Shown here: one piece after another, positions 50,895-59,400 of the stretch | Layout of the letters: each line of letters opens with the position of its first letter | How positions within the stretch are numbered: position 1 is the stretch's first letter | Assembly: GCF_002531725.1 (NCBI RefSeq) | Contig: NZ_NWSQ01000022.1 | Location: 1 to 64,000, forward strand | Source: Rhizobium sp. L43 | Lineage (GTDB): Bacteria; Pseudomonadota; Alphaproteobacteria; Rhizobiales; Rhizobiaceae | Direction: 5' to 3' | DNA: 64,000 nucleotides | The notes under the pieces: generated by a model | The model's input: the letters and a program-made list of their open reading frames with translations, nothing else | Told to the model about the DNA's origin: nothing | Database searches by the model: none | Translations under genes and position numbers: made by a program

Positions 50895-52079
50895 ATGCAC
50901 GATAATAACAACTATAGCGACGAAAAGCTTTTAAGCGAACTACGTGCCTTTCAACATGCCGTTGAGCAGTGGGCTACAAAGCGCGACATATGGTATGACT
51001 GCGGTTTCAAGTCGTACCTCGATCACGTTGACGGTGAGCCATCGGAGACGCAGCCGGTGGTTTGCGTGCAGTATTACAGTTCCGATTTTGAATTAGCTGT
51101 TTACGGCAATCTCGAGGGCGAGTTCTCAGAACTGGTTCGTAGTCATGGGTTTCATTACGAACCGGGAATGTTTGCCAACATTCATTACTATCCTGAGGAA
51201 GGACCTCGTGCTCTAGCCTACGGTCGGTATTTCCGGTGGCTGTGGATATGTAGCCTAGTGCGGGAAGATTTTGCGGATGTGTATGAGGAGCTCTATGGCC
51301 ACTTCGCTTCGCGTCCAGACGATCTTTATCGGTTGGGGTGGCGCGACTACGAAATCCTTCTGGCCCGAATATTTCAAACGCAAGGTTTCGACGTCGAGCT
51401 TGGGCCTGGGCAAGGCGACGGGGGCGTGGATATCCGACTCCTTCAGCGTGACCCTATCGGGGACATTCTGACCCTCGTCCAAGCCAAGAAATACGCACCG
51501 CGAAACAAAGTCGGACTGGAAGCTGTCCAGGCCATAACCGGCGCCGCTTTTGTTGAAGGCGCCCAGGGCATGGTCGTCACGACATCCTCCTACCTGCCCG
51601 GAGCAAGAGAGTTCGCCGCGCGCACGTCTGGCCGCATCGACCTCAAGTCCTCCGATAATGTCGCGAGTTGGTGCCGAGAGGCTGAGAACGGGATCGTTCG
51701 CAATAAATCCTCGTTGGTTTCGGCCCATGCCGTTGAGCGGCTTCTTCTCGATGTACGGCAGAAGAACGATGGGCGAATTCTCCACGCCTCCTATGGCTAT
51801 AATTCGACTCACAATAGTTTTGCAGTGGTACTCAAGGAGACGAAGCATGCAGCTTTGCTAATGAGTCTTCCGTTGCAGAAATTGACAGATGACGGCTACG
51901 GCCAGCGTGGTACCGAGGCTCCGCTGATCGACCAGCGTGCGATCGGATTTCACCATCAGGATACGGTTTGGAGGGCAAAGCGACGCGTTTGGGGCGATGG
52001 GAGGGTGTCGTTTTGGGATGGCGACCACCTCTATCACGTGTGGGATGGTCAACCGACCAATTTTGATTATTACGACTGA
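50895..52079 (+). CDS. Mrr-type restriction endonuclease-like protein
   Basis: This is a 394-residue protein with a central Mrr_cat domain (residues about 145-255): WRDYEILLARIFQTQGFDVE, then GDGGVDI with Asp179 and VQAKKY giving Gln196-x-Lys198, the Mrr variant of the PD-(D/E)xK site. About 145 residues in front and 130 behind are unrecognised and may be target- or signal-sensing domains. Mrr-type nucleases cleave modified or foreign DNA. It converges on the minus-strand pair, 18 bases away. Confidence 0.8.
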   Translation: MHDNNNYSDEKLLSELRAFQHAVEQWATKRDIWYDCGFKSYLDHVDGEPSETQPVVCVQYYSSDFELAVYGNLEGEFSELVRSHGFHYEPGMFANIHYYPEEGPRALAYGRYFRWLWICSLVREDFADVYEELYGHFASRPDDLYRLGWRDYEILLARIFQTQGFDVELGPGQGDGGVDIRLLQRDPIGDILTLVQAKKYAPRNKVGLEAVQAITGAAFVEGAQGMVVTTSSYLPGAREFAARTSGRIDLKSSDNVASWCREAENGIVRNKSSLVSAHAVERLLLDVRQKNDGRILHASYGYNSTHNSFAVVLKETKHAALLMSLPLQKLTDDGYGQRGTEAPLIDQRAIGFHHQDTVWRAKRRVWGDGRVSFWDGDHLYHVWDGQPTNFDYYD

Positions 52080-52097
52080 AGCGAAGCTACCGTTCGG

Positions 52098-52634
52098 TTA
52101 GGCGATTGATCCCTTTATCGCAAGCTCACAGAGCTTGCGTTTCACTAAGGTGCTCAACTGGTCGGTGTCTACTAGTGCCGCGATTTCGGCAGTAGTCAGA
52201 ACGATAAGCTTTCGACGCTCCAGTAGGGCGGCGGCAACGAGGTTGTGGGAATTGGTCAAATCGGCGGCGTTACCGGTGATGCCATTCGTGGCAACGAGAA
52301 CGCCGAAATCTAACCCTCGGCTGCGCAGCTTGTTGATAAACCACGACACCTCAATGCTGGACACGGCACTGGACCAATTCTTACATTCAATGAGGATGAC
52401 GCTCGGCAGGTAATGGAAGCCGTCAGAGGCACCGTCATTGAATATCGCCACGTCAATTTCTTCGGTATCGAAAACGTTCATCTCGTTGCGGTGAGTGACT
52501 GCGATCCCCGGCACCTGGCTAAACACATAAGCAACTAGGTCCTCCAGAGCCTTCCCCCGTTGCGACGTGGTAGCGTTTTGGTCGAGGGCGATTGCGAGGT
52601 GTCCTTGCATGGTTGGAGCGTCGAGTAGGGGCAT
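52098..52634 (-). CDS. PD-(D/E)xK nuclease-like protein, partner of the TIR-like gene
   Basis: The 178-residue product has a restriction-endonuclease-like core: Glu31 in KALEDLV, Asp61 in EEIDVAIF and Glu83-x-Lys85 in LIECKNW. Its start codon overlaps the upstream gene's stop in TGATG, so the two are translationally coupled. It lacks any DNA-recognition domain. It resembles Mrr-like nucleases of defence islands; it is not assigned to a named system. Confidence 0.72.
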   Translation of the reverse strand: MPLLDAPTMQGHLAIALDQNATTSQRGKALEDLVAYVFSQVPGIAVTHRNEMNVFDTEEIDVAIFNDGASDGFHYLPSVILIECKNWSSAVSSIEVSWFINKLRSRGLDFGVLVATNGITGNAADLTNSHNLVAAALLERRKLIVLTTAEIAALVDTDQLSTLVKRKLCELAIKGSIA

Positions 52635-53536
52635 CAGGGGTAGTTCCCGTGCACCTTTTGATTCCGCAGGTCTTTGACGACTTCCTCGAAAGCCTGGCGC
52701 GTCATTCTGTCGAAAAGAGTCACTAGATCAATTGCGAGGATATTCGGCGGTAAGCTGCTGCTGATTTTGACGGAGGGCTCAAGACCTTCGCCGTAAAGGA
52801 GCAGTCCCCATGGGGTGCCTGACGCTGACAGATGCTTGGACAAGGTTGTCGCTGCGGTGCGGGCTTCGGATCGTGACGAGAGGCGCGTCTTGATCTCGAT
52901 CAGCAACGGATTGCCAGTAACCGGTTCGAGAACGTCCGACCAAATCGCCATGTCTGCTCCATGGTCGGGACCTGGGGGTTCGACAATCACCTGCACGCCG
53001 GACTTCTGAAGGGCTTCCGCGACGAGCTTTTCCAAGGCAAACCCGTTCCGGGTTTGAACAGCGTCTCGCACTTGCTGTGCTACCACGGAAGCATCGGGTA
53101 CTGGACCAGTCGGCAATGGGCGCTTGGTCGATGGCTCCCGCATGTCGCTCGCTGGGGCTGCCAGTAACTGATCCAATGCGAATCCAATAGCTTCAGCATT
53201 GTTGACCTTGGATCGGATGACCAGGAGACGTTGTAGGTTCGAAGGGATAAAGTCGCTCTTTGACGAGGATGCAATAAGCATGATCCGGCGCTTGTTGGCC
53301 CAAGCCAAACCGAGCTCAAACAAGACCCATGCTGAACGGCGCTCGGTCGTCAGGACGCCAATGACGAGATCGGCTCGCGCCACAAGTGAGTTGGTTTCGG
53401 CTGAAATGTCGGCGCCCTCGCTGAGCCCGTCGGGAACCAATACCTCGATCCCCCGAGATGCCAACGCGTGGCGAAGAACGTCAAGTTTCACGCCGGATGG
53501 CGCCGAGATGAAGCAAGTGCGTATGACGCTGTTCAT
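52634..53536 (-). CDS. TIR-like/PD-(D/E)xK nuclease fusion protein
   Basis: This is a 300-residue protein. Residues 5-125 look like a TIR or related nucleotide-hydrolase fold: FISAPSGVKLDVLRHAL at the start, ARADLVIGVLT, and WVLFELGLAWANKRRIML with Glu74 in the conserved E-L-G position. Residues about 160-260 form a restriction-nuclease-like domain, with Asp195 in HGADMAIW and Glu214-x-Lys216 in LLIEIKTR. The domain pair suggests an NADase or nucleotide sensor joined to a DNase. It is the first gene of a two-gene unit. Both domain calls are from motif reading. Confidence 0.7.
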   Translation of the reverse strand: MNSVIRTCFISAPSGVKLDVLRHALASRGIEVLVPDGLSEGADISAETNSLVARADLVIGVLTTERRSAWVLFELGLAWANKRRIMLIASSSKSDFIPSNLQRLLVIRSKVNNAEAIGFALDQLLAAPASDMREPSTKRPLPTGPVPDASVVAQQVRDAVQTRNGFALEKLVAEALQKSGVQVIVEPPGPDHGADMAIWSDVLEPVTGNPLLIEIKTRLSSRSEARTAATTLSKHLSASGTPWGLLLYGEGLEPSVKISSSLPPNILAIDLVTLFDRMTRQAFEEVVKDLRNQKVHGNYP

Positions 53537-53786
53537 TGCAAGCTCCTGGCCAAAACGGGCAGTCGAAGAGAGTTTGCCGCACGCTCATGGGGAAACTCTT
53601 GCGGACAATCGCGCCACTTGTCCAGCACGGGGGGCGCCGCCGTGCTATTGCCGCATATTTTTTGTGCTGAACTCTGCTTTCAGTCAGCGTCACGATGGGG
53701 CCGTAAGTTCACCTTTCGGGCTCGGTAGCGGGCGAAGCTGACGTCGCCCCTTACTTCTGGTATCGCCTCGGCGTTATTCCAGAACA

Positions 53787-55633
53787 TTATTCAGCGATGG
53801 CATCGATGATCGACCGTATTTCGCGGCTCTTGCTAGAATTATCGTCTGCCAGAAATAACTGAAGACCATTTTGGCAGAATTCGATCACATGACTAAGATC
53901 CTTCCTAATATCAAGGTACGTTTCGAGGTCGCCTTCGCGAAGGACGAACATGCCGTCTGCTGCCGAGGCGTCTATATGACCTTCCCAATCTAGGTGTGAC
54001 TGTTTGAATGCGGCGATTTGTTCAGCCGTTCGGAGGAGAACACCATTGTCGGCGGGATAACGCAAATTCACGATGTAATCGAAGTCTGAGATTGCGTAAA
54101 CGCGGAGGCCGAAGCTTGAAAACAGACTGTGCCACTTCGGCAGTTCTCTCTTTCCGCCGACATGGAGAACCGCAATTTCTTGTTCGAGCAGACGGTGCCG
54201 CTCCTGGAGCAGCGCCCTGAAGAAATAGCGGTCGGTGTCGCCCTCCACCAGAACCACTTTTTTCGAGAAAAAGGCATAAGTGGACCGGGAGTTGTCGAGA
54301 ATGCGTATGAGGCTTTTTTCATCTGCGGAAAGTGTTGGCGAGAAGATTGACGTGTGACCGTTCGCGTCAAGCGCAAACCGGCGTACAGAACTTATGGTGC
54401 TCGAATTGATGAGCGATTCCGAGTGGGTAACGAGAATATATTGGCAGTTCTGCGTCCGGTTCAGCTCTCGAAGTACCTGCAGATACTCGTGCTGAAATTG
54501 ATAATGCAAATGGATTTCAGGTTCATCAATGATGACGACGCCACCCTTCAGCTCACCCCTCCCATACGCCTCGAGCACCAGGTGGATAATCGCTTTTTGA
54601 CCCGCGCTCAGGCTGTTAATGTCGCCGATTGGCTTGTTGCGACGGGTGTCGTAGAATTCAAAGCTGTACCGCCATGTCCGCTGGTCCAGAAGCTTTATTT
54701 GAGCAGATTTACCACGCGCAGTCGCTCATTGACCGACCTCACAAAGGGAAGATCGTTCGCTTCTTGCTCACACTGCGCGAGATCTTTTGCTTCTGAAATG
54801 AGGTTGAAATGGCGCTCAGCAACCTGAAGCCGTACGAGCGCGAACACAGGCGGTTCGTTGCTATCGGTGGCATTGAGGCTACGATTGAAATCTTGATTCC
54901 GTATGTCCTGAATTTGCTGCGACGCCGACGCGCTGCTGAGGGAAATTGAGGGCTGAAACGCGTGATAGTTGCGATAGCTACCGATAAGCGTGAAGCTCTC
55001 ATAGAGCGGTGGGATCGGCTCGCCGCGCGTAAGGGCATTGTGAAGTGAAATGGCTTCTCTGAAAAGATGATAGTCGGTTAGATATGTGAAGCCAAAGTCA
55101 TGTTCTCCACCCGGTAGCTGAATCGAGAAGTTATTCGCGGCACGGTTCAATATCACGTCAATAACGTACGTGTCGCGCTCTTCGCCATTGGCGTTAACAC
55201 TATAATTGGAGTATGATCCTAGCGTTTTGGTAAGCTCAACAAAGTAAGACCTGATATTAGCAATGTTTTGCCGGTCGATGTCGTCGAGTCGCACTGCTAT
55301 ACGAATGCGCTGCTCTTGATCTTCGCTATCCCAATTTGCGTCCAGCCGAAAACCATTGATGTTGGTGTGATTGGCCGGCTGCAGAACCTGCCGCCTATCA
55401 TCTATTGCAAGAGTTGAGCGGCGTCCGAACAGCTCACGATTGAAGCTGAACTGACGATATATGACCCTTCGGAAGAGGAAGTTGACAACCTCGAGAGCTG
55501 TCGATTTCCCGGAGCCATTCTCGCCGATAATAATATTTAGACCATCGTGAAATTCTATTTTATCGGCTTGGCGCACATCGGCACGATAGGGAAAGCTGAG
55601 GACATTTGATATTTGAAGGTATTCAATTCGCAT
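53787..55633 (-). pseudogene. OLD-type AAA ATPase/TOPRIM nuclease, split by a one-base frameshift
   Basis: The N-terminal part (54695-55633, 312 residues) has an ABC-type Walker A GENGSGKST near residue 40 and ends at a TAA after NLLK. The other frame continues without a break as KLLDQRTWRYSFEF, with the ABC signature SLSAGQKAI, Walker B GGVVIIDEPEIHLH and a TOPRIM domain (VVLVEGDTDRYFF, then ISDFDYIV with the D-x-D pair), ending at 53787. The break is in CTCAAATAAAG at about 54693-54702, where one extra A would restore a product of about 615 residues. OLD-family proteins act in phage defence (for example GajA, P2 Old). The break could be a true mutation or a sequence error. Confidence 0.8.
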
Positions 55634-56133
55634 GCCTTAACCCTACACCCTTTACCGGAGTAGCATAACGAGGGCCGATCTTTTGCTCAAGCTGCGGTTG
55701 AGGTGGGTTTGTTACGTATGCCGCTTACCACCCCGCAGCGTGATCTTGGTTCGGCTGTAGAACCTCACCCGTATGGCGGCTTTCGGTACCGGCATTAGCA
55801 CCGGCGAACGACGACTATATGGGCGTAAAGGTACCGAACATCAGTAGCCCAATGTGAGTCCGCTTCCGGTCCGCCGCGAAATCTATGCTCAAGTTGGCTT
55901 GACGCAGAAGAGCAGCCCAGCTCACGACAAGACGAAAATTCTGATCTCTCCCGATGCCTGAAGTTCCGCCACGCGGGAGGCCGATGTCGAGTGAGACGAT
56001 CCCGCGCAGAACCCTGGATGCATTTTCCTGCCGTTGCCAACCATGTCATTTGCCACCTGCTTGCCAAAAGACCATAATTGTCTCACCTAGATCACCCATC
56101 GACATCAGGCAGTCTGAATTGGATCAACGCTGA
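55634..56133. other. Gap of 500 bases with no recognised gene
   Basis: The stretch between the broken OLD-type gene and prc has only short frames with non-protein composition. It should contain the prc promoter at its right end. GGTACC-containing segments at 55787-55837 are locally similar but do not form a clear repeat. Confidence 0.4.
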
Positions 56134-58230
56134 ATGCGCATACCCTACGTTTTTCTTGCAGCATTTCTTGCACTCGCATCGTCCGCATATGCTGAAGTTG
56201 CCTCACCGCCGGCTTTGGCGCCGCTGAAGCGGCAGGCGCAGGCCGCTCAGTTGAGCGCGCAATTTCTTTCGCGATACAGCTACAAACCCGTTGCGCTCGA
56301 CGACGCCTTGTCGGCCAAGGTCATGGATCGCTTCATCAAGTCGCTTGATCCGGACCGCATGCTCTTCCTGCAGACCGATGTCGACAGGTTCATGGCTGAC
56401 CGCAGCGAGATCGACGATGCGATAGAAAAGCAGGACTTGAAGATCCCGTTTGCGATTTTCAACGCCTATGAACGGCGTGTTGTCGACCGGATGACCTACG
56501 CGCGCAGCCTGCTGAAACAGGGCTTCGATTTCAGCGTGAAGGAAGATTTTTCGGTGCTGCGCGATAAGGAGCCGTGGCCGCAGTCGGAAGCCGCGAGCAA
56601 CGAGCTTTGGCGCAAGCGCGTCAAGAGCGACTGGTTGCGGCTGAAGCTGGGCGGCAAAACCGACGCAGCTATTCGCGAAACCCTCGACAAACGCTACGAA
56701 AACTCACTCGAGCGGGCTTACCAGTTTAAAAGCGACGACGTTTTCCAGTCGTTCATGGACTCCTTTGCAACCTCTGTCGATCCGCACACCGACTATTTCG
56801 GCGCGGCCGCTTCAGCCGATTTCAATGTCTCGATGAAGCTTTCGTTGTTCGGTATCGGCGCCGTGCTGCAGGAACGCGACGATTACACGACAATCCGTGA
56901 GCTGGTGCCTGGCGGGCCGGCGCAGCTGTCCGGCAAGCTCGCGGTCGGAGACCGCATTACCGGTGTCGGCCAGGGCAAGGATGGGCCGATCAAGGAAGTG
57001 GTGGGCACGCGCCTGGATGAAGTCGTGCAGATGATCCGCGGGAAGAAAGGCTCCGTCGTGCGCCTGGATATCCTGCCGGCCGATGCCGGCGCCGATGCCG
57101 CCCATCGCGTCGTCAGCCTGGTGCGCGATAAGATCAGTCTCGACAAGCAGGCTGCCAGGAAAACCGTGCTGTCGGTGAAGGCGGGCGACGCCACGCGTAA
57201 AATCGGCATCATCACGCTGCCGGTCTTCTATGAAGATTTTGAAGCCAAGAGCAAAGGCGACAAGGACTACAAGAGTGCAAGCCGCGATGTCGCCAAGCTT
57301 CTCGGCGAACTGAACGAGGAAAAGGTCGACAGCGTTCTCATCGACCTGCGCAACAATGGCGGCGGTTCGTTGGATGAGGCGATCGATCTCACCGGTCTCT
57401 TCATCGGCAACGGCCCGGTCGTTCAGCAGCGCGGCAGCGACGGCAAGGTTGCGGTCAGAAGCGCTGATTTTGCTGCACCCGTCTGGACAGGCCCGATGGG
57501 TGTCCTGATCAATCGCGGCTCGGCCTCGGCCTCGGAAATCTTTGCCGCGGCAATCCAGGATTACGGTCGGGGCGTGATCATCGGCGAACCCAGTTTCGGC
57601 AAGGGCACCGTTCAGACCGTCGTCGATCTTGACCAGGTGGTTCACAACAGCAAACCCGAATTCGGCGAGCTGAAAGTGACGATTTCCCAGTTTTTCCGGG
57701 TCAACGGCGGCACGACGCAGCTGCGCGGCGTGACGCCCGATCTGAGCCTGCCGGGACTGTCCGATCCGACTGCTTTCGGCGAGACCAGCTATGACAATGC
57801 CCTGCCATGGGCTGAGATCAAGCCGGCGCGCTATACCCCAGACGAGACGATCCAGACGCTGCTGCCGTCATTGCAAAGCCGCCATGATGCCCGCGTCAAG
57901 AGCGATCCGGACTTCCAGCGCCTGATCAAAGACATTGCCGACCTGAAGGCGCAGCGCGAAAAGGGCGTTGTGTCCCTCAATGAAGCCGAACGCCGCAAGG
58001 AAGCGGCGGCGCGGGAAAGCCGGTTCAAGTCTCGCGCGCAGGCCGGTGATGGCGAAGACCTCGGTGGCGATGATGGCCTGCAGGCGGACGAGCGCAGCCT
58101 GAGCGCCGATATTGCCATGGAAAATGCCCGCAAGAATGCAAAAGACGCCTTGCTGGATGAAGCCGCCGCCATTCTTGCCGACGAGGCGGATTTGCAGAAA
58201 GGCCCATCACAGGCAGTCACAAAACAATAG
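56134..58230 (+). CDS. prc: Tail-specific (C-terminal processing) periplasmic protease Prc
   Basis: The 698-residue product has a Sec signal (VFLAAFLALASSAYA), an N-terminal helical domain, a PDZ domain (about residues 240-320, LVPGGPAQLSGKLAVGDRI) and the S41 protease core. The catalytic dyad is Ser465 in GSASASEIF and Lys490 in FGKGTVQ, with the usual 25-residue spacing. A Prc-type C-terminal domain follows. It trims periplasmic proteins at their C-termini. It is a single gene, with the repeat-rich region starting at its stop. Confidence 0.94.
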   Translation: MRIPYVFLAAFLALASSAYAEVASPPALAPLKRQAQAAQLSAQFLSRYSYKPVALDDALSAKVMDRFIKSLDPDRMLFLQTDVDRFMADRSEIDDAIEKQDLKIPFAIFNAYERRVVDRMTYARSLLKQGFDFSVKEDFSVLRDKEPWPQSEAASNELWRKRVKSDWLRLKLGGKTDAAIRETLDKRYENSLERAYQFKSDDVFQSFMDSFATSVDPHTDYFGAAASADFNVSMKLSLFGIGAVLQERDDYTTIRELVPGGPAQLSGKLAVGDRITGVGQGKDGPIKEVVGTRLDEVVQMIRGKKGSVVRLDILPADAGADAAHRVVSLVRDKISLDKQAARKTVLSVKAGDATRKIGIITLPVFYEDFEAKSKGDKDYKSASRDVAKLLGELNEEKVDSVLIDLRNNGGGSLDEAIDLTGLFIGNGPVVQQRGSDGKVAVRSADFAAPVWTGPMGVLINRGSASASEIFAAAIQDYGRGVIIGEPSFGKGTVQTVVDLDQVVHNSKPEFGELKVTISQFFRVNGGTTQLRGVTPDLSLPGLSDPTAFGETSYDNALPWAEIKPARYTPDETIQTLLPSLQSRHDARVKSDPDFQRLIKDIADLKAQREKGVVSLNEAERRKEAAARESRFKSRAQAGDGEDLGGDDGLQADERSLSADIAMENARKNAKDALLDEAAAILADEADLQKGPSQAVTKQ

Positions 58231-58231
58231 A

Positions 58232-58280
58232 GCAAGCGGCGCCTCGCAGGCTGCACCGGTGCGTTTGGCGAGAACGCCAA
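58232..58280. repeat. Intergenic mosaic module, copy A
   Basis: GCAAGCGGCGCCTCGCAGGC, followed by GCACCGGTGCGTTTGGCGAG and AACGCCAA, recurs at 61051-61102 with one substitution and a three-base insertion. Fragments of it appear inverted at about 58548-58565 and 59071-59090 (GTTCTCGCCAA). It flanks the palindromic elements, as in rhizobial mosaic elements. Confidence 0.6.
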
Positions 58281-58403
58281 ACGCACCGGCCCCACTTTTG
58301 CCGTCGCTCCATCGCCGCTGCGGAGCCGCAGCTTCATCGCGCCGGCGAGGCTTATGTGTCCAGCCACCACCTCTTCTCCGCCGCCCTTGCCGCCCCACAC
58401 TCC

Positions 58404-58532
58404 GTCATCCCAGGGCTTGACCCTGGGATCCATGCGGCTGGCACCGCGTGGATAGAGATTGCGTCCCACTGCAGGCAAGTTATTGAAGCCGTGCGCTTGG
58501 TTGTGGATCCCAGGGTCAAGCCCTGGGATGAC
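58404..58532. repeat. 129-bp palindrome-ended element, copy 1
   Basis: The ends 58404-58432 and 58504-58532 are perfect 29-base inverted repeats of one another, starting GTCATCCCAGGG. Each end is itself a palindrome (ATCCCAGGG-CTTGA-CCCTGGGAT). The 71-base interior has no gene. A second 129-bp copy lies inverted at 61114-61242. It is MITE-like in form. Confidence 0.8.
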
Positions 58533-58652
58533 CGAGAGTGGGGTTGGCGTTCTCGCCAAGCGGAACGGCGTTGCAGTGTGTGAGGCGTCACTTTTGCCGT
58601 AGCTACATCGCGCCAGCGAGGCTTGTGTGTCCCGCGGCACTACCTCTCCTCC

Positions 58653-59046
58653 GTCATCCCAGGGCTTGACCCTGGGATCCACGCGGCTGGCACTGCGTGA
58701 GCAGCGATGGCATCACCACAGCGTCAGATAGAGATCGTTCCACCCGGGATTCATGGCTTCGATCAGGTCGATCTTCCATTGCCGGTACCATCGCTTCAAT
58801 GACTTCTCGCGCTGGATCGCGCTGCCGATATCCCAATGCTCCTCGTACCAGACGAGGCGGGTGCAGCCATATTTCCAGGCAAAGCCCGGCGTCAGCCCTT
58901 CACGATGTTCGTAGATGCGACGCTCCAGATCGGATGTCACGCCGATATAGAGCGTGCCGTGTTTCTGGTTGGTGACGATGTAGACATATCCTGCCATTCC
59001 GGCAGAGTGCTTGGCTGTGGATCCCAGGGTCAAGCCCTGGGATGAC
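58653..59046. mobile_element. 394-bp unit: GIY-YIG gene between the same 29-bp inverted repeats
   Basis: The ends 58653-58681 and 59018-59046 are identical to the 29-base ends of the 129-bp elements. Just inside, both ends also match the short elements (GCGGCTGGCAC on the left; TGCTTGGCTGTGGATCC against GCGCTTGGTTGTGGATCC on the right). The body is the GIY-YIG gene at 58713-58997. This is the structure expected if the short elements were internal-deletion products of this unit. Mobility is inferred, not shown. Confidence 0.6.
58713..58997 (-). CDS. GIY-YIG nuclease family protein
   Basis: The ATG at 58995-58997 gives 94 residues. The single GIY-YIG domain is complete: GYVYIVTN, then GTLYIGVT; Arg in DLERRIYEH; and QREKSLKRWYRQWKIDLIE near the end. 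This is the small UPF0213/YhbQ-like form without a DNA-binding domain. The longer frame upstream is repeat sequence. Start signal is weak (CCGGA). It fills nearly all of the 394-bp inverted-repeat unit. Confidence 0.88.
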   Translation of the reverse strand: MAGYVYIVTNQKHGTLYIGVTSDLERRIYEHREGLTPGFAWKYGCTRLVWYEEHWDIGSAIQREKSLKRWYRQWKIDLIEAMNPGWNDLYLTLW

Positions 59047-59400
59047 GGAGTATGTGGTTGACGTTCTCGCCAAACGCACCGGCCGCACGGCCTGAGCGGC
59101 TCCGCTGCGGCTCCATGGCCGCTGCGGAGCCGCAACTTCATGGCGCCCACGAGGCTTGGGCATCTCGGCACCACCTCTCCTCCGTCAGTGCGAAGCAGAC
59201 ACCAACCGGATTGCACGGAAACGAAGCCCCCTTTCTTTTTCGCATGACAACCATATTTAGGCTGTGAGAAAACGCACGCATAGGGGGAAACTTTTGAGCA
59301 TCATCGCGGTGACATCAGGCATCGTCCGTCGAGACAGGGCTGCCCTCCCAAACCATCCCTGTTCCCTAAGTCTTCCCCCGACCCAATGAGGATGAACGCC

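Noticed and set aside
54690..54705. Programmed -1 frameshift in the OLD-type gene
   Set aside because: The shift would need tRNA re-pairing from CTC-AAA to GCT-CAA, which is unfavourable, and the A-run is only three bases; mutation or sequence error is simpler.
55795..56067. 90-residue minus-strand frame upstream of prc
   Set aside because: Composition is not protein-like and no ribosome-binding site is seen.
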